Assembly: GCA_965230415.1 (NCBI GenBank)
Contig: CBDDKZ010000005.1
Location: 4,030,001 to 4,094,000, forward strand
DNA from: CBDDKZ01 sp965230415
GTDB lineage: Bacteria; Bacteroidota; Bacteroidia; Cytophagales; JAAEPT01
Length of the DNA: 64,000 nucleotides
Reading direction: 5' to 3'
This document shows positions 56,104 to 64,000 of this stretch, one piece after another. Numbering within the stretch: position 1 is the first letter of the stretch; every line of letters begins with the position of its first letter. The notes below the pieces were generated by a model, which saw only the letters and a list, made by a program, of their open reading frames with translations, searched no databases and was not told the DNA's origin. Position numbers and translations under genes: made by a program.

Positions 56104-58614
56104 TTACTTAGTTTTTTTTGCCGATTTCTTTGTGGCCTTTTTCTTACTTTTAGGTTTGTTTTGTTCAATGATTTCTTTGAATTCATCGAGCGACATTTTG
56201 GTCACTTCTACAGATTTATCCAATTCAATTTTGAGCTTTCCATGAATGACTTTATGTCGTCCCCAACGGGCTTTTTCAACACGTATGTCTTCATCTTCCC
56301 AGTTGTGAACGATTTTTTCAATGTCCTTACGCTTTTTCTCTTCGATCAATTCTTCGATATCTTGCTGAGACAAGTGGTCGAAGTCGTATTTTTTATTGAC
56401 GTTAATAAAAACACTATTCCATTTTATGAATGGCCCAAACCGTCCAACTCCTTTTTGAACAGGTAAATCCTCGTAATAGCCTATCGGAGCATCGGCTTCG
56501 CGTTTGGCCTCAATCAGTTCAATGGCTCTGTCCAGTGAAACATGATAAGGATCTTCATTTTTACCTAATGAAACATACATACCGTCAAATTTCACATACG
56601 GTCCGAATCTTCCTACCGCTACTACAACTTCTTTATCCTCGTAATACCCAAGTTCTTTCGGCAGTTCAAAGAGTTGAAGTGCTTCTTCCAGGGTAAGATG
56701 ATCCATTTTTTGTCCTTTTTGGAGACTGGCATATCGAGGTTTAACATCTTCTCCCAACTCCTCCTGCGTACCTATTTGCACCATTGGACCAAAACGCCCT
56801 AGTCGTACCAAAACTGTATGGCCGCTTTCGGGGTCTTTACCTATGTCTCTGCTTGTACCTACTTCAGATCTATCTATGGCCTCGGTTGTTTCCACTTTTT
56901 GATGGAAGTCACCATAAAATTTATTGAGCATTTGTTCCCATTGCAATTGGCCATGAGCAATGTCATCAAATTCTTTTTCTATGCTGGCAGTGAATTGGTA
57001 GTTAGTGACTTTTGGGAAGTGCTTCACCAGAAAGTCATTTACTATTCCTGCAATGTCCGTAGGGAATAGTTTGCCCTTATCGGCACCTGTTATTTCCGTT
57101 TGAGTGCGTTTTTTGATTTCACTGCCTACTAAAGTTAATTCAGCGTATGACCTTTCTTTCCCCTCGTTAAATTCTTTCGTTACGTATCCGCGTTTTTGTA
57201 CAGTAGATATGGTGGGAGCATAGGTAGAAGGTCTGCCAATACCCAGTTCCTCTAGTTTTTTAACTAAACTCGCCTCGGTAAATCGAGCAGGAGGCCGGGT
57301 GAATCGTTCTGTTGATTTAATACTCTCAACATCCAACGACTGACCAATCGATAGTGGTGGGAGCATTTTTTTATTGTCCTCACTTTCATCTTCGTCGTCA
57401 GTAGACTCTATGTAAACTTTGAGGAATCCATCGAATTTCACAACTTCTCCCTGAGCTTTAAATAAGTAAGGTGAATCCGGTACATCAATGGTACAAGTCG
57501 TTTTTTCCAATTGCGCATTAGACATTTGAGAAGCTATAGCGCGTTTCCATATGAGCTCATAAAGGCGTACTTCACTGCGATCGCCGCTGACTTCTTTGAG
57601 GTTGAAGTTGGTAGGCCGTATCGCTTCGTGCGCTTCTTGTGCCGAATCAGATTTCGTTGAATAATGTCTTGTTTCTATATATTCTTCTCCATAAAGTGAT
57701 TGTATGCTTTCTTTGGCAGAATTCTTGGCAAATTCAGACAAATTCACGGAATCGGTACGCATATACGTTATTTTTCCCGATTCGTATAATCGTTGGGCGA
57801 CAGTCATTGTTTGGGCCACAGAAAAACCAAGTTTTCTACTGGCCTCTTGTTGTAATGTGGAAGTAGTAAAAGGAGGTGCCGGCTTTTTAGTGGCAGGTTT
57901 AACTTCCAGATTTTTAATGCTGAAATTCTTACCAATACAATGTGATAAAAAATCCTCAGCTTCAGAAAGACTGTCAAATTTATGGTTAAGATCGGCACTA
58001 AGCACTTTATTGTTGGCAACCAAAAAGTTGGCTAGAACCTTGAAAAATGCTTTAGCTTCAAATTTATCAATTTCACGTTCCCGTTCAACGATTAGTCTGA
58101 CCGCAACAGATTGAACGCGTCCGGCAGATAATCCACGTTGAATTTTTTTCCACAAAATAGGAGATAGCTCAAATCCGACAAGACGATCAAGAAGTCGACG
58201 TGCCTGTTGTGCATTTACCAAATCTATGTCAATACCTCTGGGAGTTTCGATAGCGTTAACAATTGCATTCTTCGTAATCTCCCTGAAAACAATTCTTCTT
58301 GTTTCTTTATTGTTTAGATCCAAAGCTTCGCTCAGGTGCCATGATATAGCTTCCCCTTCGCGGTCATCATCCGTCGCCAACCAAACCACTTCGGCCTCCT
58401 TAGCTAATTTCTTTAACTCTTTGACAATGTCCTTTTTATCTTTGGATATCTCGTAAGTAGGAGAGAAGTTATTTGAAATGTCAATTGCTTTGTCTCCTTT
58501 TGGTAAATCCCTGACATGACCAAAACTAGACTTCACCAAAAAGTCTTTTCCTAAGTATCCTTCAATCGTTTTCGCCTTTGCAGGCGACTCAACTATCACT
58601 AAATTTTTTGCCAT
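56104..58614 (-). CDS. topA: DNA topoisomerase I
   Basis: Type IA topoisomerase that relaxes negative supercoils by cutting and rejoining one strand; 836 residues. The N-terminal Toprim domain has VIVESPAKAKTIEGYLG and the acidic triad region ATDDDREGEAISWHL. The active-site tyrosine is in SGKITYMRTDSVNLSE. Further marks are AHEAIRPTNF and the GRPSTYAPTI segment. The C-terminal ~230 residues contain repeated Toprim-C-like blocks (LVRLGRFGPMVQIGTQEE, VAVGRFGPYVKFDGMYVS, GVGRFGPFIKWNSVFINV) and a lysine-rich tail (KPKSKKKATKKSAKKTK). No zinc fingers, which is usual for Bacteroidota. It probably forms a transcription unit with the downstream sirtuin gene. Confidence 0.95.
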   Translation of the reverse strand: MAKNLVIVESPAKAKTIEGYLGKDFLVKSSFGHVRDLPKGDKAIDISNNFSPTYEISKDKKDIVKELKKLAKEAEVVWLATDDDREGEAISWHLSEALDLNNKETRRIVFREITKNAIVNAIETPRGIDIDLVNAQQARRLLDRLVGFELSPILWKKIQRGLSAGRVQSVAVRLIVEREREIDKFEAKAFFKVLANFLVANNKVLSADLNHKFDSLSEAEDFLSHCIGKNFSIKNLEVKPATKKPAPPFTTSTLQQEASRKLGFSVAQTMTVAQRLYESGKITYMRTDSVNLSEFAKNSAKESIQSLYGEEYIETRHYSTKSDSAQEAHEAIRPTNFNLKEVSGDRSEVRLYELIWKRAIASQMSNAQLEKTTCTIDVPDSPYLFKAQGEVVKFDGFLKVYIESTDDEDESEDNKKMLPPLSIGQSLDVESIKSTERFTRPPARFTEASLVKKLEELGIGRPSTYAPTISTVQKRGYVTKEFNEGKERSYAELTLVGSEIKKRTQTEITGADKGKLFPTDIAGIVNDFLVKHFPKVTNYQFTASIEKEFDDIAHGQLQWEQMLNKFYGDFHQKVETTEAIDRSEVGTSRDIGKDPESGHTVLVRLGRFGPMVQIGTQEELGEDVKPRYASLQKGQKMDHLTLEEALQLFELPKELGYYEDKEVVVAVGRFGPYVKFDGMYVSLGKNEDPYHVSLDRAIELIEAKREADAPIGYYEDLPVQKGVGRFGPFIKWNSVFINVNKKYDFDHLSQQDIEELIEEKKRKDIEKIVHNWEDEDIRVEKARWGRHKVIHGKLKIELDKSVEVTKMSLDEFKEIIEQNKPKSKKKATKKSAKKTK

Positions 58615-58778
58615 AATTTGAAAGCAACTAACGCCTATAACAGATCAAATATGATTATTTTTTTGATAAAATAACAAATGACTAAAGAAACTTACGGAAA
58701 AATTCCTGTTTCAGTTAGAACAATTAGTTAATTGTGTTTGTGTTAAAGTAAATAAAAATAATGTATCTTAAAGCTCAG

Positions 58779-59276
58779 ATGAAGACTGTTTATTTAATTC
58801 GTCATGCAAAGTCAGACTGGCAAGATGTGACACTCAAAGATTTCGATCGTCCATTAAACAATAGGGGACATCGTGTTGCACCAAAAATGGGTCAAATGTT
58901 GGCTTCAAAAGGAATTAACCCTGAATTAATCTTAAGCAGTCCGGCTTTACGTGCAAAAACTACAGCCATTTATTTGGCCGAACAATTAACCTACGATCCG
59001 GAAAAAATCCATTACGTTAAGCGTATTTATGAAGCCTCGGTTAGAGAGTTGCTCCATGTGATTTGTGCCATTGATGATCAATTTGATACTGCTTTTCTTA
59101 TCGGACATAATCCGGCTATGTCTTATTTGAGTGAGGTGCTTACAGGAGAGACGATTGGTAATATGCCCACCTGTGCCATTGTTGCTGTCGAATTTGAATT
59201 GCAATCCTGGGAAATGGTATCGCCAGACACAGGTGTACTTAAGTTTTTTCATTTCCCAAAAGAATTTGATTTTTAG
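58779..59276 (+). CDS. SixA-like histidine phosphatase
   Basis: A 165-residue protein of the histidine phosphatase (RHG) superfamily. The RHG motif is LIRHAKSDWQD with the phospho-accepting His; DRPLNNRGHRVAP and SSPALRAKTTAI give the second arginine, and FLIGHNPAMSYL the second His. SixA in E. coli dephosphorylates His-phosphotransfer domains; several Bacteroidota homologues act on other phosphate esters, so the substrate is open. I chose ATG 58779 (MKTVYLIRHAKSD) rather than 58761. It is interesting that a hybrid histidine kinase with an Hpt-like tail is the next large gene, but they are on opposite strands. Confidence 0.87.
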   Translation: MKTVYLIRHAKSDWQDVTLKDFDRPLNNRGHRVAPKMGQMLASKGINPELILSSPALRAKTTAIYLAEQLTYDPEKIHYVKRIYEASVRELLHVICAIDDQFDTAFLIGHNPAMSYLSEVLTGETIGNMPTCAIVAVEFELQSWEMVSPDTGVLKFFHFPKEFDF

Positions 59277-59379
59277 AAATAGCTCAAAATAGACTATCTC
59301 CAGTGTTTTTTTATATTATACAAGTTTGGTACAGTTACGAGAGCATCAAAATTATAGCCTTATTGGTATCACTTTTTTT

Positions 59380-59529
59380 ATGTTTGACTCTCTAGTAGAA
59401 TATGTGCGGATGCTCAATGTAGCCATTGCCGGTGTAACATTCATTATTGCAATGGTTCTGAGCAGATTGAATTTGCTGGCAATTAAAAATGAACATAGTA
59501 TTAAGATATCTTATATAATAAGCACTTAA
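59380..59529 (+). CDS. Possible small membrane protein (49 aa)
   Basis: A short frame reading MFDSLVEYVRMLNVAIAGVT with a hydrophobic helix (LNVAIAGVTFIIAMVLSRL) and a polar tail. It has an ATG start and an upstream in-frame TTG at 59326. No promoter, family or conserved motif supports it. It lies between a SixA-like gene and the kinase gene, so it may be spurious. Confidence 0.3.
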   Translation: MFDSLVEYVRMLNVAIAGVTFIIAMVLSRLNLLAIKNEHSIKISYIIST

Positions 59530-59569
59530 TGATTATAAAATCAATTCAAATACAAACTGATAATTCCAA

Positions 59570-61699
59570 TTAAGCAATTTTAAATTCTTCTTTTTGCCAT
59601 TTGAATAATTCTGCTTCCGTTTGTTGATAGAATTCTTTGAGCCTGTCAATTTGCTTTTTTAATCCTTTCTCTTCCTCCGAGAAGTTGTTTTTAATTAATT
59701 CTTCCAGTTCTGAAATTCTGTTCACCAGACGAAATGCACCAATATTTTTAAAATTGGATTTCATATTGTTCAGGATCAACAATTTTTCATTAGCATCGCA
59801 ACCTTCCAGTTCTTTGAAATAATCGGGTGTTTTATTCAATATAAGCTGTACGAGCTTTTTAATCACTTCCAGGTCATTACCTATGATTTTTGAGGTATAA
59901 TCCAGATCAATATGTTTATAGGAAGGGTTGATTACAAAGTTCAACTGCGATTGGTAGTTTTGCAGTTTTATTTGATGCTTCTGGATGACACGGTTTAACT
60001 TCTGTACAAATTTATCCCTTTCAACCGGTTTTAATAACATTTCGTCTGCTCCTGCCTTGATAATATAATGCCTTACGTCTTCCATGGCATCGGCTGTCGT
60101 AAATATCACAGGGATATTTGGATTAATAACACCACTACTTTTATCCTTGATTTTAAGCATCGTTTCAACGCCGTTTATTTTGGGTAAGTGGTAATCCATC
60201 AGGACAAGGTCATAGTTGGTGTTTCTAAGCCTGTCCAGGCATTTTTCTCCGGAATTGACCAGGTTAAATGATATTCCTAGTGATTGTAACAACTGTTTAG
60301 TTACAAATTGATTGATTAAGTTGTCCTCAACAACAAGAATTTTAAGCCCTTGGAAAAGTAATGCCCCATGATATGGTAATGAGAATTCCTGACTGGTAAT
60401 TGTCGAAGCAATTTTAAACGGAAGTTCGAAAATGAAGGAAGTACCTTCTTCCACTTTACTTTTTACTTCGATATTCCCTCCTTGTTGTGTAATAAGCTTT
60501 TGGGCTATAGATATCCCCAGGCCTGTTCCCCCAAATTCCCTGGTGGTTACTGCCGATGCTTGCGTATAACTTTCGAAGATGGCTTCAATTTTGTCTTTGG
60601 GAATACCTATACCTGTGTCGGTTACGATAAACTGAACAACGATCTCACTATTATTGGTAGATTTCAACAATAGGTTTAAAGAGACGTACCCCTGAAAGGT
60701 GAATTTAATGGCATTATCCAAGAAGTTTGTGAGGATTTGATTTAATCGAAATTCATCCCCTTCAATCAAGCTCGGAATGGCGTCATCGATACAAGTGTGT
60801 ATATCCAGGTTTTTACGATTGGCTTTATGTGAATGTGTTTGGACAATCTTTTTGATGGCATCGCGAATATCGAAAGTTTCCTTGTCAAATTCGACTTTGC
60901 CGGCTTCAAGTTTCGAATAGTCCAAGATGTCGTTGACAATCTTGTTAAGATTATTAGCTGCATATTTGAGTACTTTTACATCTTCTTTGAATTTGTTGTT
61001 GACTTCACTTTGAAGTAAAATATCAGTGATGCCGATTACCCCATGTAAGGGCGTTCTGATTTCGTGGCTCATCATCGACAGGAATTCGGACTTAGAACGA
61101 GCAGCTTCATATGCTTTGTCCATTGCTTTGGTCAAGTGATTTTCGGATTCAATTTTCTTCTTCGATAAATACCAAAATGAATGCAGTGTAACTGTAAAGG
61201 TGATAATGAGGTTAATTACAAAGAAAGATTCGGGAACGTCTTTCCAGATTGCAAATGGAGAAGCGTTTTGAAAGAATAAATTAATCAGAAAAAGCAAGGT
61301 TGTGATTATCAGGCTCGATGTAAAAGCCCGTTTTGCCTTGTGTCTATAAGTACCAAAAATAGTTACATAAATAGCCAGGTAATAAAGAACGGCCCCCGAA
61401 GATAGCGGCAAGTGTATGGAGAATAGGAAAATTCCAAATACCGTAATAAGGTTTGAAAGTAGTACTCTGGTAAGCGTATTTTTAAATTTATAAACCCATA
61501 GAGTTATATTTAAAATAGTAAATACAGCAAGAACAACAGATGTGGGTATATGAACCGATTGGATTGAGAGTACCAAAAGTATGAATGTGAAAATCGAGTT
61601 TTTCGCCACTATATTTGCAAATGATGACTTTGGATTGTTTATTTTTTGTATAAACGGGTTGCTACCAGGGTAGTAACTTTTTGGAATAGTATTTTGCAC
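59570..61699 (-). CDS. Hybrid histidine kinase with receiver and Hpt-like tail
   Basis: A 709-residue membrane sensor kinase. The N-terminal ~190 residues hold about six hydrophobic helices. HisKA follows with SMMSHEIRTPLHGVIGI (phospho-acceptor His212). The HATPase has NQILTNFLDNAIKF (N box), TDTGIGIPKDK (G1) and GGTGLGISIAQKL (G2). The receiver (~455-575) carries LVVEDNLINQFVTKQL, the acceptor Asp of LVLMDYHLP and LLKPVER. The last ~110 residues (LDYTSKIIGNDLEVIKKLVQ … NNMKSNFKNIGAFRLVNRIS) look like an Hpt domain, but the histidine normally found before L-K-S is an asparagine. Ligand and output are unknown. It stands alone on this strand. Confidence 0.9.
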   Translation of the reverse strand: MQNTIPKSYYPGSNPFIQKINNPKSSFANIVAKNSIFTFILLVLSIQSVHIPTSVVLAVFTILNITLWVYKFKNTLTRVLLSNLITVFGIFLFSIHLPLSSGAVLYYLAIYVTIFGTYRHKAKRAFTSSLIITTLLFLINLFFQNASPFAIWKDVPESFFVINLIITFTVTLHSFWYLSKKKIESENHLTKAMDKAYEAARSKSEFLSMMSHEIRTPLHGVIGITDILLQSEVNNKFKEDVKVLKYAANNLNKIVNDILDYSKLEAGKVEFDKETFDIRDAIKKIVQTHSHKANRKNLDIHTCIDDAIPSLIEGDEFRLNQILTNFLDNAIKFTFQGYVSLNLLLKSTNNSEIVVQFIVTDTGIGIPKDKIEAIFESYTQASAVTTREFGGTGLGISIAQKLITQQGGNIEVKSKVEEGTSFIFELPFKIASTITSQEFSLPYHGALLFQGLKILVVEDNLINQFVTKQLLQSLGISFNLVNSGEKCLDRLRNTNYDLVLMDYHLPKINGVETMLKIKDKSSGVINPNIPVIFTTADAMEDVRHYIIKAGADEMLLKPVERDKFVQKLNRVIQKHQIKLQNYQSQLNFVINPSYKHIDLDYTSKIIGNDLEVIKKLVQLILNKTPDYFKELEGCDANEKLLILNNMKSNFKNIGAFRLVNRISELEELIKNNFSEEEKGLKKQIDRLKEFYQQTEAELFKWQKEEFKIA

Positions 61700-61905
61700 A
61701 GTCTATTGTTGGTTTATGCGGAAGAATTAACTACACGACTAATATTACCATGCTTTTACGGGAAAGTGTTTCTGAAGTTGCTGAATTAATAATGTAAGTA
61801 TTCGTAAAAGTTATTCACAATCAAAGACTTTTGAAGAATGCATGCCTGTTAGAAGGGTGTTTTGTGTGCATCAAAATAAGTAATTTCGTTTGCGTTGATA
61901 ATATT

Positions 61906-61938
61906 TTTGTAAAACCTGCCAGACAACTGTTATCTTTG
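61906..61938 (+). promoter_or_regulatory. Promoter of the acyltransferase-murI unit
   Basis: TTTG (61906-61909), 21 nt, TATCTTTG (61931-61938). The predicted transcription start lies about 6 nt downstream, almost exactly at the ATG (61944), so the mRNA may be leaderless. The rest of 61700-61905 shows no gene. Confidence 0.6.
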
Positions 61939-61943
61939 TTGTT

Positions 61944-62594
61944 ATGAGTCAATCCATGGAGAAGAAACCCGTAGTTATATTGGGAGCAGGAGGATTAGGG
62001 AAACTTGCTCTTGAAATATTTCAAAGTAATGATGTTGATGTATACTGCTTTTTGGATGACCGGGAAGATATGCATCAAAGCCAGATAGGAGAAGTGTCGG
62101 TAATGGGATTTACCGATGACGAAAATTTGTTGAGTATTATTGGAAAGAAATGTGATGCATTTGTTTCTACAGATGAGTCGGGATATAGAGAAAGTTTAAC
62201 CGACCTTCTAAAAGAAAATAGAAAAACGATACCAATAAATGCCGTTCACAAAAAAGCTGACATATCTGCATATGCGGAAATAGGGTATGGGAATTTATTA
62301 GCTGCAGGTACGATCATAAGTGCGTTTGCCAAAGTAAAAAATCATTGTATTATTCATGCTAATGCTTTAGTTGATTTTGAAAGCGAAATTAACGATTTTG
62401 TACAAATAGGTGCAGGAGCAGTTGTGAATAGTAGCGTTGAAATAGGTAAAGGGGCCTTTGTAGGAAGTGGAGCGATAATTGTTTCAGGGGTGAAGATTGG
62501 TGATAATGCGCGAATAGGAGCGGGAGCAGTTGTAATAAAAGATGTGCCTGATGGTGCCACATTATTCGGGAATCCGGCAGAAGAAATTAAATAA
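61944..62594 (+). CDS. NeuD/PglD-type sugar O-acyltransferase
   Basis: A 216-residue acyltransferase with the usual two-part build. An N-terminal Rossmann-like half (PVVILGAGGLGKLALEIFQS and DVYCFLDDRED) binds the nucleotide-sugar or CoA part. The C-terminal left-handed beta-helix is formed from hexapeptide repeats such as GAGAVVNSSVEIGKGAFVGS and IGAGAVVIKDVPDGA, ending in NPAEEIK. Family members N- or O-acetylate sugar amines in cell-surface polysaccharide synthesis. The nearby genes (a small secreted protein and murI) give no substrate clue. It probably heads a three-gene unit (gaps of 11 and 3 nt). Confidence 0.88.
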   Translation: MSQSMEKKPVVILGAGGLGKLALEIFQSNDVDVYCFLDDREDMHQSQIGEVSVMGFTDDENLLSIIGKKCDAFVSTDESGYRESLTDLLKENRKTIPINAVHKKADISAYAEIGYGNLLAAGTIISAFAKVKNHCIIHANALVDFESEINDFVQIGAGAVVNSSVEIGKGAFVGSGAIIVSGVKIGDNARIGAGAVVIKDVPDGATLFGNPAEEIK

Positions 62595-62605
62595 AATATA
62601 AAATT

Positions 62606-62962
62606 ATGAGAAAGCTACTTTTAGTCATTGGATTGGTTTCTATACTAATGTCGACAAAGCCCATCGATAATGAACTTTTGAAAACTCAATTGATCGTTAC
62701 TGTTTTAGACGATGTAGGTACAATTCAGGAGGGGGCTACTGTGAAGCTTTATAAAACAGAGGAAGATTATAACAAGGGTGAAAATCAGGTGCTGGAAACC
62801 GGTATAACTAATGCAAAAGGGAAAACCAGATTCATAGGACTGGAACCGATTGCCTATTTCATGGAAGTGCAAAGTGGGAAAAAAGATAATTCTCTGGGAG
62901 CAGAAAAAACATCTGTACTGGTAGAAGGTAAGATTAACAAAGTAAATGTTATTGTCGAGTAG
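62606..62962 (+). CDS. Small secreted protein with regulatory-like beta domain
   Basis: A 118-residue protein with an N-terminal signal (MRKLLLVIGLVSILMS). The mature domain (LIVTVLDDVGTIQEGATVKL and NAKGKTRFIGLEPIAYFMEV) fits a prealbumin/carboxypeptidase-regulatory-like beta-sandwich with the G-A-x-V-x-L and N-x-x-G-x-x-x-F-x-G-L pattern. It has no catalytic residues; such domains often act in binding or folding. It lies 11 nt after the acyltransferase gene and 3 nt before murI. Confidence 0.65.
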   Translation: MRKLLLVIGLVSILMSTKPIDNELLKTQLIVTVLDDVGTIQEGATVKLYKTEEDYNKGENQVLETGITNAKGKTRFIGLEPIAYFMEVQSGKKDNSLGAEKTSVLVEGKINKVNVIVE

Positions 62963-62965
62963 TTC

Positions 62966-63772
62966 ATGCACCACTCCGATCCTATAGGTGTTTTCGATAG
63001 TGGTATAGGTGGTCTCACCGTTGCACATGCTTTAACAAAAATGCTGCCAAATGAGTCTATATTTTATTTTGGTGATACAGCTCATTTTCCCTATGGCGAT
63101 AAGTCTACACCGGCTATTCAGGCATATGCTATAAAAATATGCAATGTGCTCTTGAGCCAACATTGTAAAGCAATCCTTATAGCCTGTAATTCAGCATCCG
63201 CTGCAGCTTATGATCTTGTAAAAGAATATGTAGGCTCACGTGCTATCGTTATGAATGTTATCGATCCGATGGTAGCACATGTCGCTCAGGAATATGCCGA
63301 TAAAAAGGTCGGGTTAATTGGCACCAAACAGACAGTAGGGTCCAATGTATATCAGGTAAGGGTTGATTCGCTCAACAAAGGGGTGCAGCTACGGTCATTG
63401 GCTACCCCGCTTTTAGCACCGATGGTAGAGGAAGGCTTTTTTAACGATAATATTAGTCATCATGTGATCTCTGAGTACCTGGGCGACGAGGTGCTGGAAG
63501 GAATAGAAGGTTTAATACTGGGATGTACACATTATCCGCTACTAAAAAAAGAGATCTCAGATTATTACCAAAATTCCGTTGATGTTATCGATGGCTCTGT
63601 AACAGTTGCCATGGCAATGAAAAATAAATTGGATGCTTCCGGACTACTTTCTACTCAGACAAAAGTGAAACATCGTTTCTATGTATCAGATTATACGCCA
63701 TCATTTCATAAGTCTTCAAAAATATTTTTTGGAGAAGAAGTGGATCTTCAACCATATACATTATGGGAATAG
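62966..63772 (+). CDS. murI: Glutamate racemase
   Basis: Cofactor-independent racemase that supplies D-glutamate for peptidoglycan; 268 residues. Motifs are IGVFDSGIGGLTVAHAL near the N-terminus, the catalytic Cys of AILIACNSASAAAYDL and the second catalytic Cys of EGLILGCTHYPLLKKE. Other pieces are FYFGDTAHFPYGDK and the C-terminal VIDGSVTVAMAM. It starts 3 nt after the preceding stop (TAG), which suggests cotranscription. It links with the mpl gene in this window through cell-wall metabolism. Confidence 0.95.
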   Translation: MHHSDPIGVFDSGIGGLTVAHALTKMLPNESIFYFGDTAHFPYGDKSTPAIQAYAIKICNVLLSQHCKAILIACNSASAAAYDLVKEYVGSRAIVMNVIDPMVAHVAQEYADKKVGLIGTKQTVGSNVYQVRVDSLNKGVQLRSLATPLLAPMVEEGFFNDNISHHVISEYLGDEVLEGIEGLILGCTHYPLLKKEISDYYQNSVDVIDGSVTVAMAMKNKLDASGLLSTQTKVKHRFYVSDYTPSFHKSSKIFFGEEVDLQPYTLWE

Positions 63773-63815
63773 AACTTGTAACATTGAAAATTGGTTGTAA
63801 TAATATTCAGATAAC

Positions 63816-63848
63816 ATTGGTACGGCCATAAATTTATTCGTAGTTTTG
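63816..63848 (+). promoter_or_regulatory. Promoter upstream of purF
   Basis: ATTG (63816-63819), 21 nt, TAGTTTTG (63841-63848). It fits the -33/-7 pattern with one change in the -33 box. Leader length would be ~73 nt to the ATG at 63928. Confidence 0.5.
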
Positions 63849-63927
63849 TGTTGTACCTGTCAATTCTACGGTTAGTTCAATATGAACCGGATTTTGAGCA
63901 TAATCATTAAACTAAGACTATTTCGCG

Positions 63928-64000
63928 ATGAGTGAATCGATTAAGCACGAGTGTGGTATTGCTATGATACGCCTCCGCAAGCCCTATCAATACTATATTG
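63928..64000 (+). CDS. purF: Amidophosphoribosyltransferase, N-terminus (partial)
   Basis: Only the first 24 codons are in the window (MSESIKHECGIAMIRLRKPY…). The C-G-I-A sequence with the nucleophile Cys9 is the start of the class II glutamine amidotransferase domain, and the R-L-x-K-P-x-x-Y-Y pattern matches Bacteroidota PurF, the first committed enzyme of purine synthesis. Cut by the window edge. Other class II amidotransferases (such as asparagine synthase or GlmS) begin differently. Confidence 0.65.
   Translation, partial: MSESIKHECGIAMIRLRKPYQYYI

Noticed and set aside
56103..56186. Extended N-terminus of the sirtuin (lysine/arginine-rich 28 residues)
   Set aside because: It overlaps the lysine-rich end of topA in another frame; the basic composition is an echo of that low-complexity DNA and the ATG at 56102 fits the family.
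61750..61797. 15-codon ATG frame upstream of the acyltransferase gene
   Set aside because: Too short and with no promoter, repeat or conserved feature to support it.

Overview
This 64 kb window is chromosomal DNA of a Bacteroidota bacterium, most likely of the order Flavobacteriales, although the exact family cannot be fixed from sequence alone. Four things support this. The DNA is AT-rich. Several upstream regions carry the Bacteroidota promoter pattern (TTTG, about 20 nt, then TAnnTTTG). Secreted giants end in type IX secretion (T9SS) sorting domains of both type A and type B. Lineage-typical families are present (DUF4159, DUF4468, two-component-type propellers fused to SpoIIE phosphatases, PD40-OmpA proteins). 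I found no rRNA, tRNA, CRISPR array, insertion sequence or prophage.

Layout. (1) 1-13.4 kb is mostly housekeeping: a tiny lipoprotein, argS-menA, a tight minus-strand operon mpl-exonuclease-rsmE-DUF4159, dnaB facing a small TPR gene, etfBA followed by a bifunctional nuclease and an FAD monooxygenase, and a tyrA-like gene. (2) 13.4-19 kb is one 1861-residue parallel beta-helix adhesin-like protein with a T9SS type B end. (3) 19-27.4 kb is a signalling block: a bestrophin-like channel, a propeller-SpoIIE phosphatase, a HEAT-like protein, and a minus-strand operon yfiR-like / TPR / HAMP-SpoIIE phosphatase. (4) 27.5-37 kb is a mixed accessory region: small unknowns, a YqaA-type membrane protein, a GNAT-like gene coupled to a YdeI/OmpD-associated gene, a MauE/DoxX-thioredoxin fusion, a PD40-OmpA protein, a CLC-family anion transporter and an SDR. 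(5) 37-53.3 kb holds a frameshifted beta-helix T9SS gene and a 14.3 kb gene for a ~4756-residue repeat protein with a T9SS type A end and a clear intrinsic terminator. (6) 53.5-64 kb returns to housekeeping: menC, an M15 peptidase, sir2-topA, a SixA-like phosphatase, a hybrid histidine kinase, a NeuD-like acyltransferase, murI and the start of purF.

How the genes fit together. menA and menC belong to menaquinone synthesis and etfBA to electron transfer into the quinone pool. mpl and murI serve peptidoglycan recycling and synthesis, with the OmpA and M15 proteins at the wall. The three very large secreted proteins (two intact, one apparently frameshifted) would use the T9SS for surface display; the T9SS machinery itself is not in this window. 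The two SpoIIE phosphatases and the hybrid kinase suggest a cluster of envelope-sensing signalling, but no partner anti-sigma factor or STAS protein is nearby.

No clearly new defence or mobile system was found. The best candidates for something undescribed are the giant repeat protein, the YfiR/TPR/SpoIIE signalling operon, the kinase with an Hpt-like tail lacking the phospho-acceptor histidine, and the MauE-thioredoxin fusion. Functional calls rest on motif recognition by eye; no database search was run.
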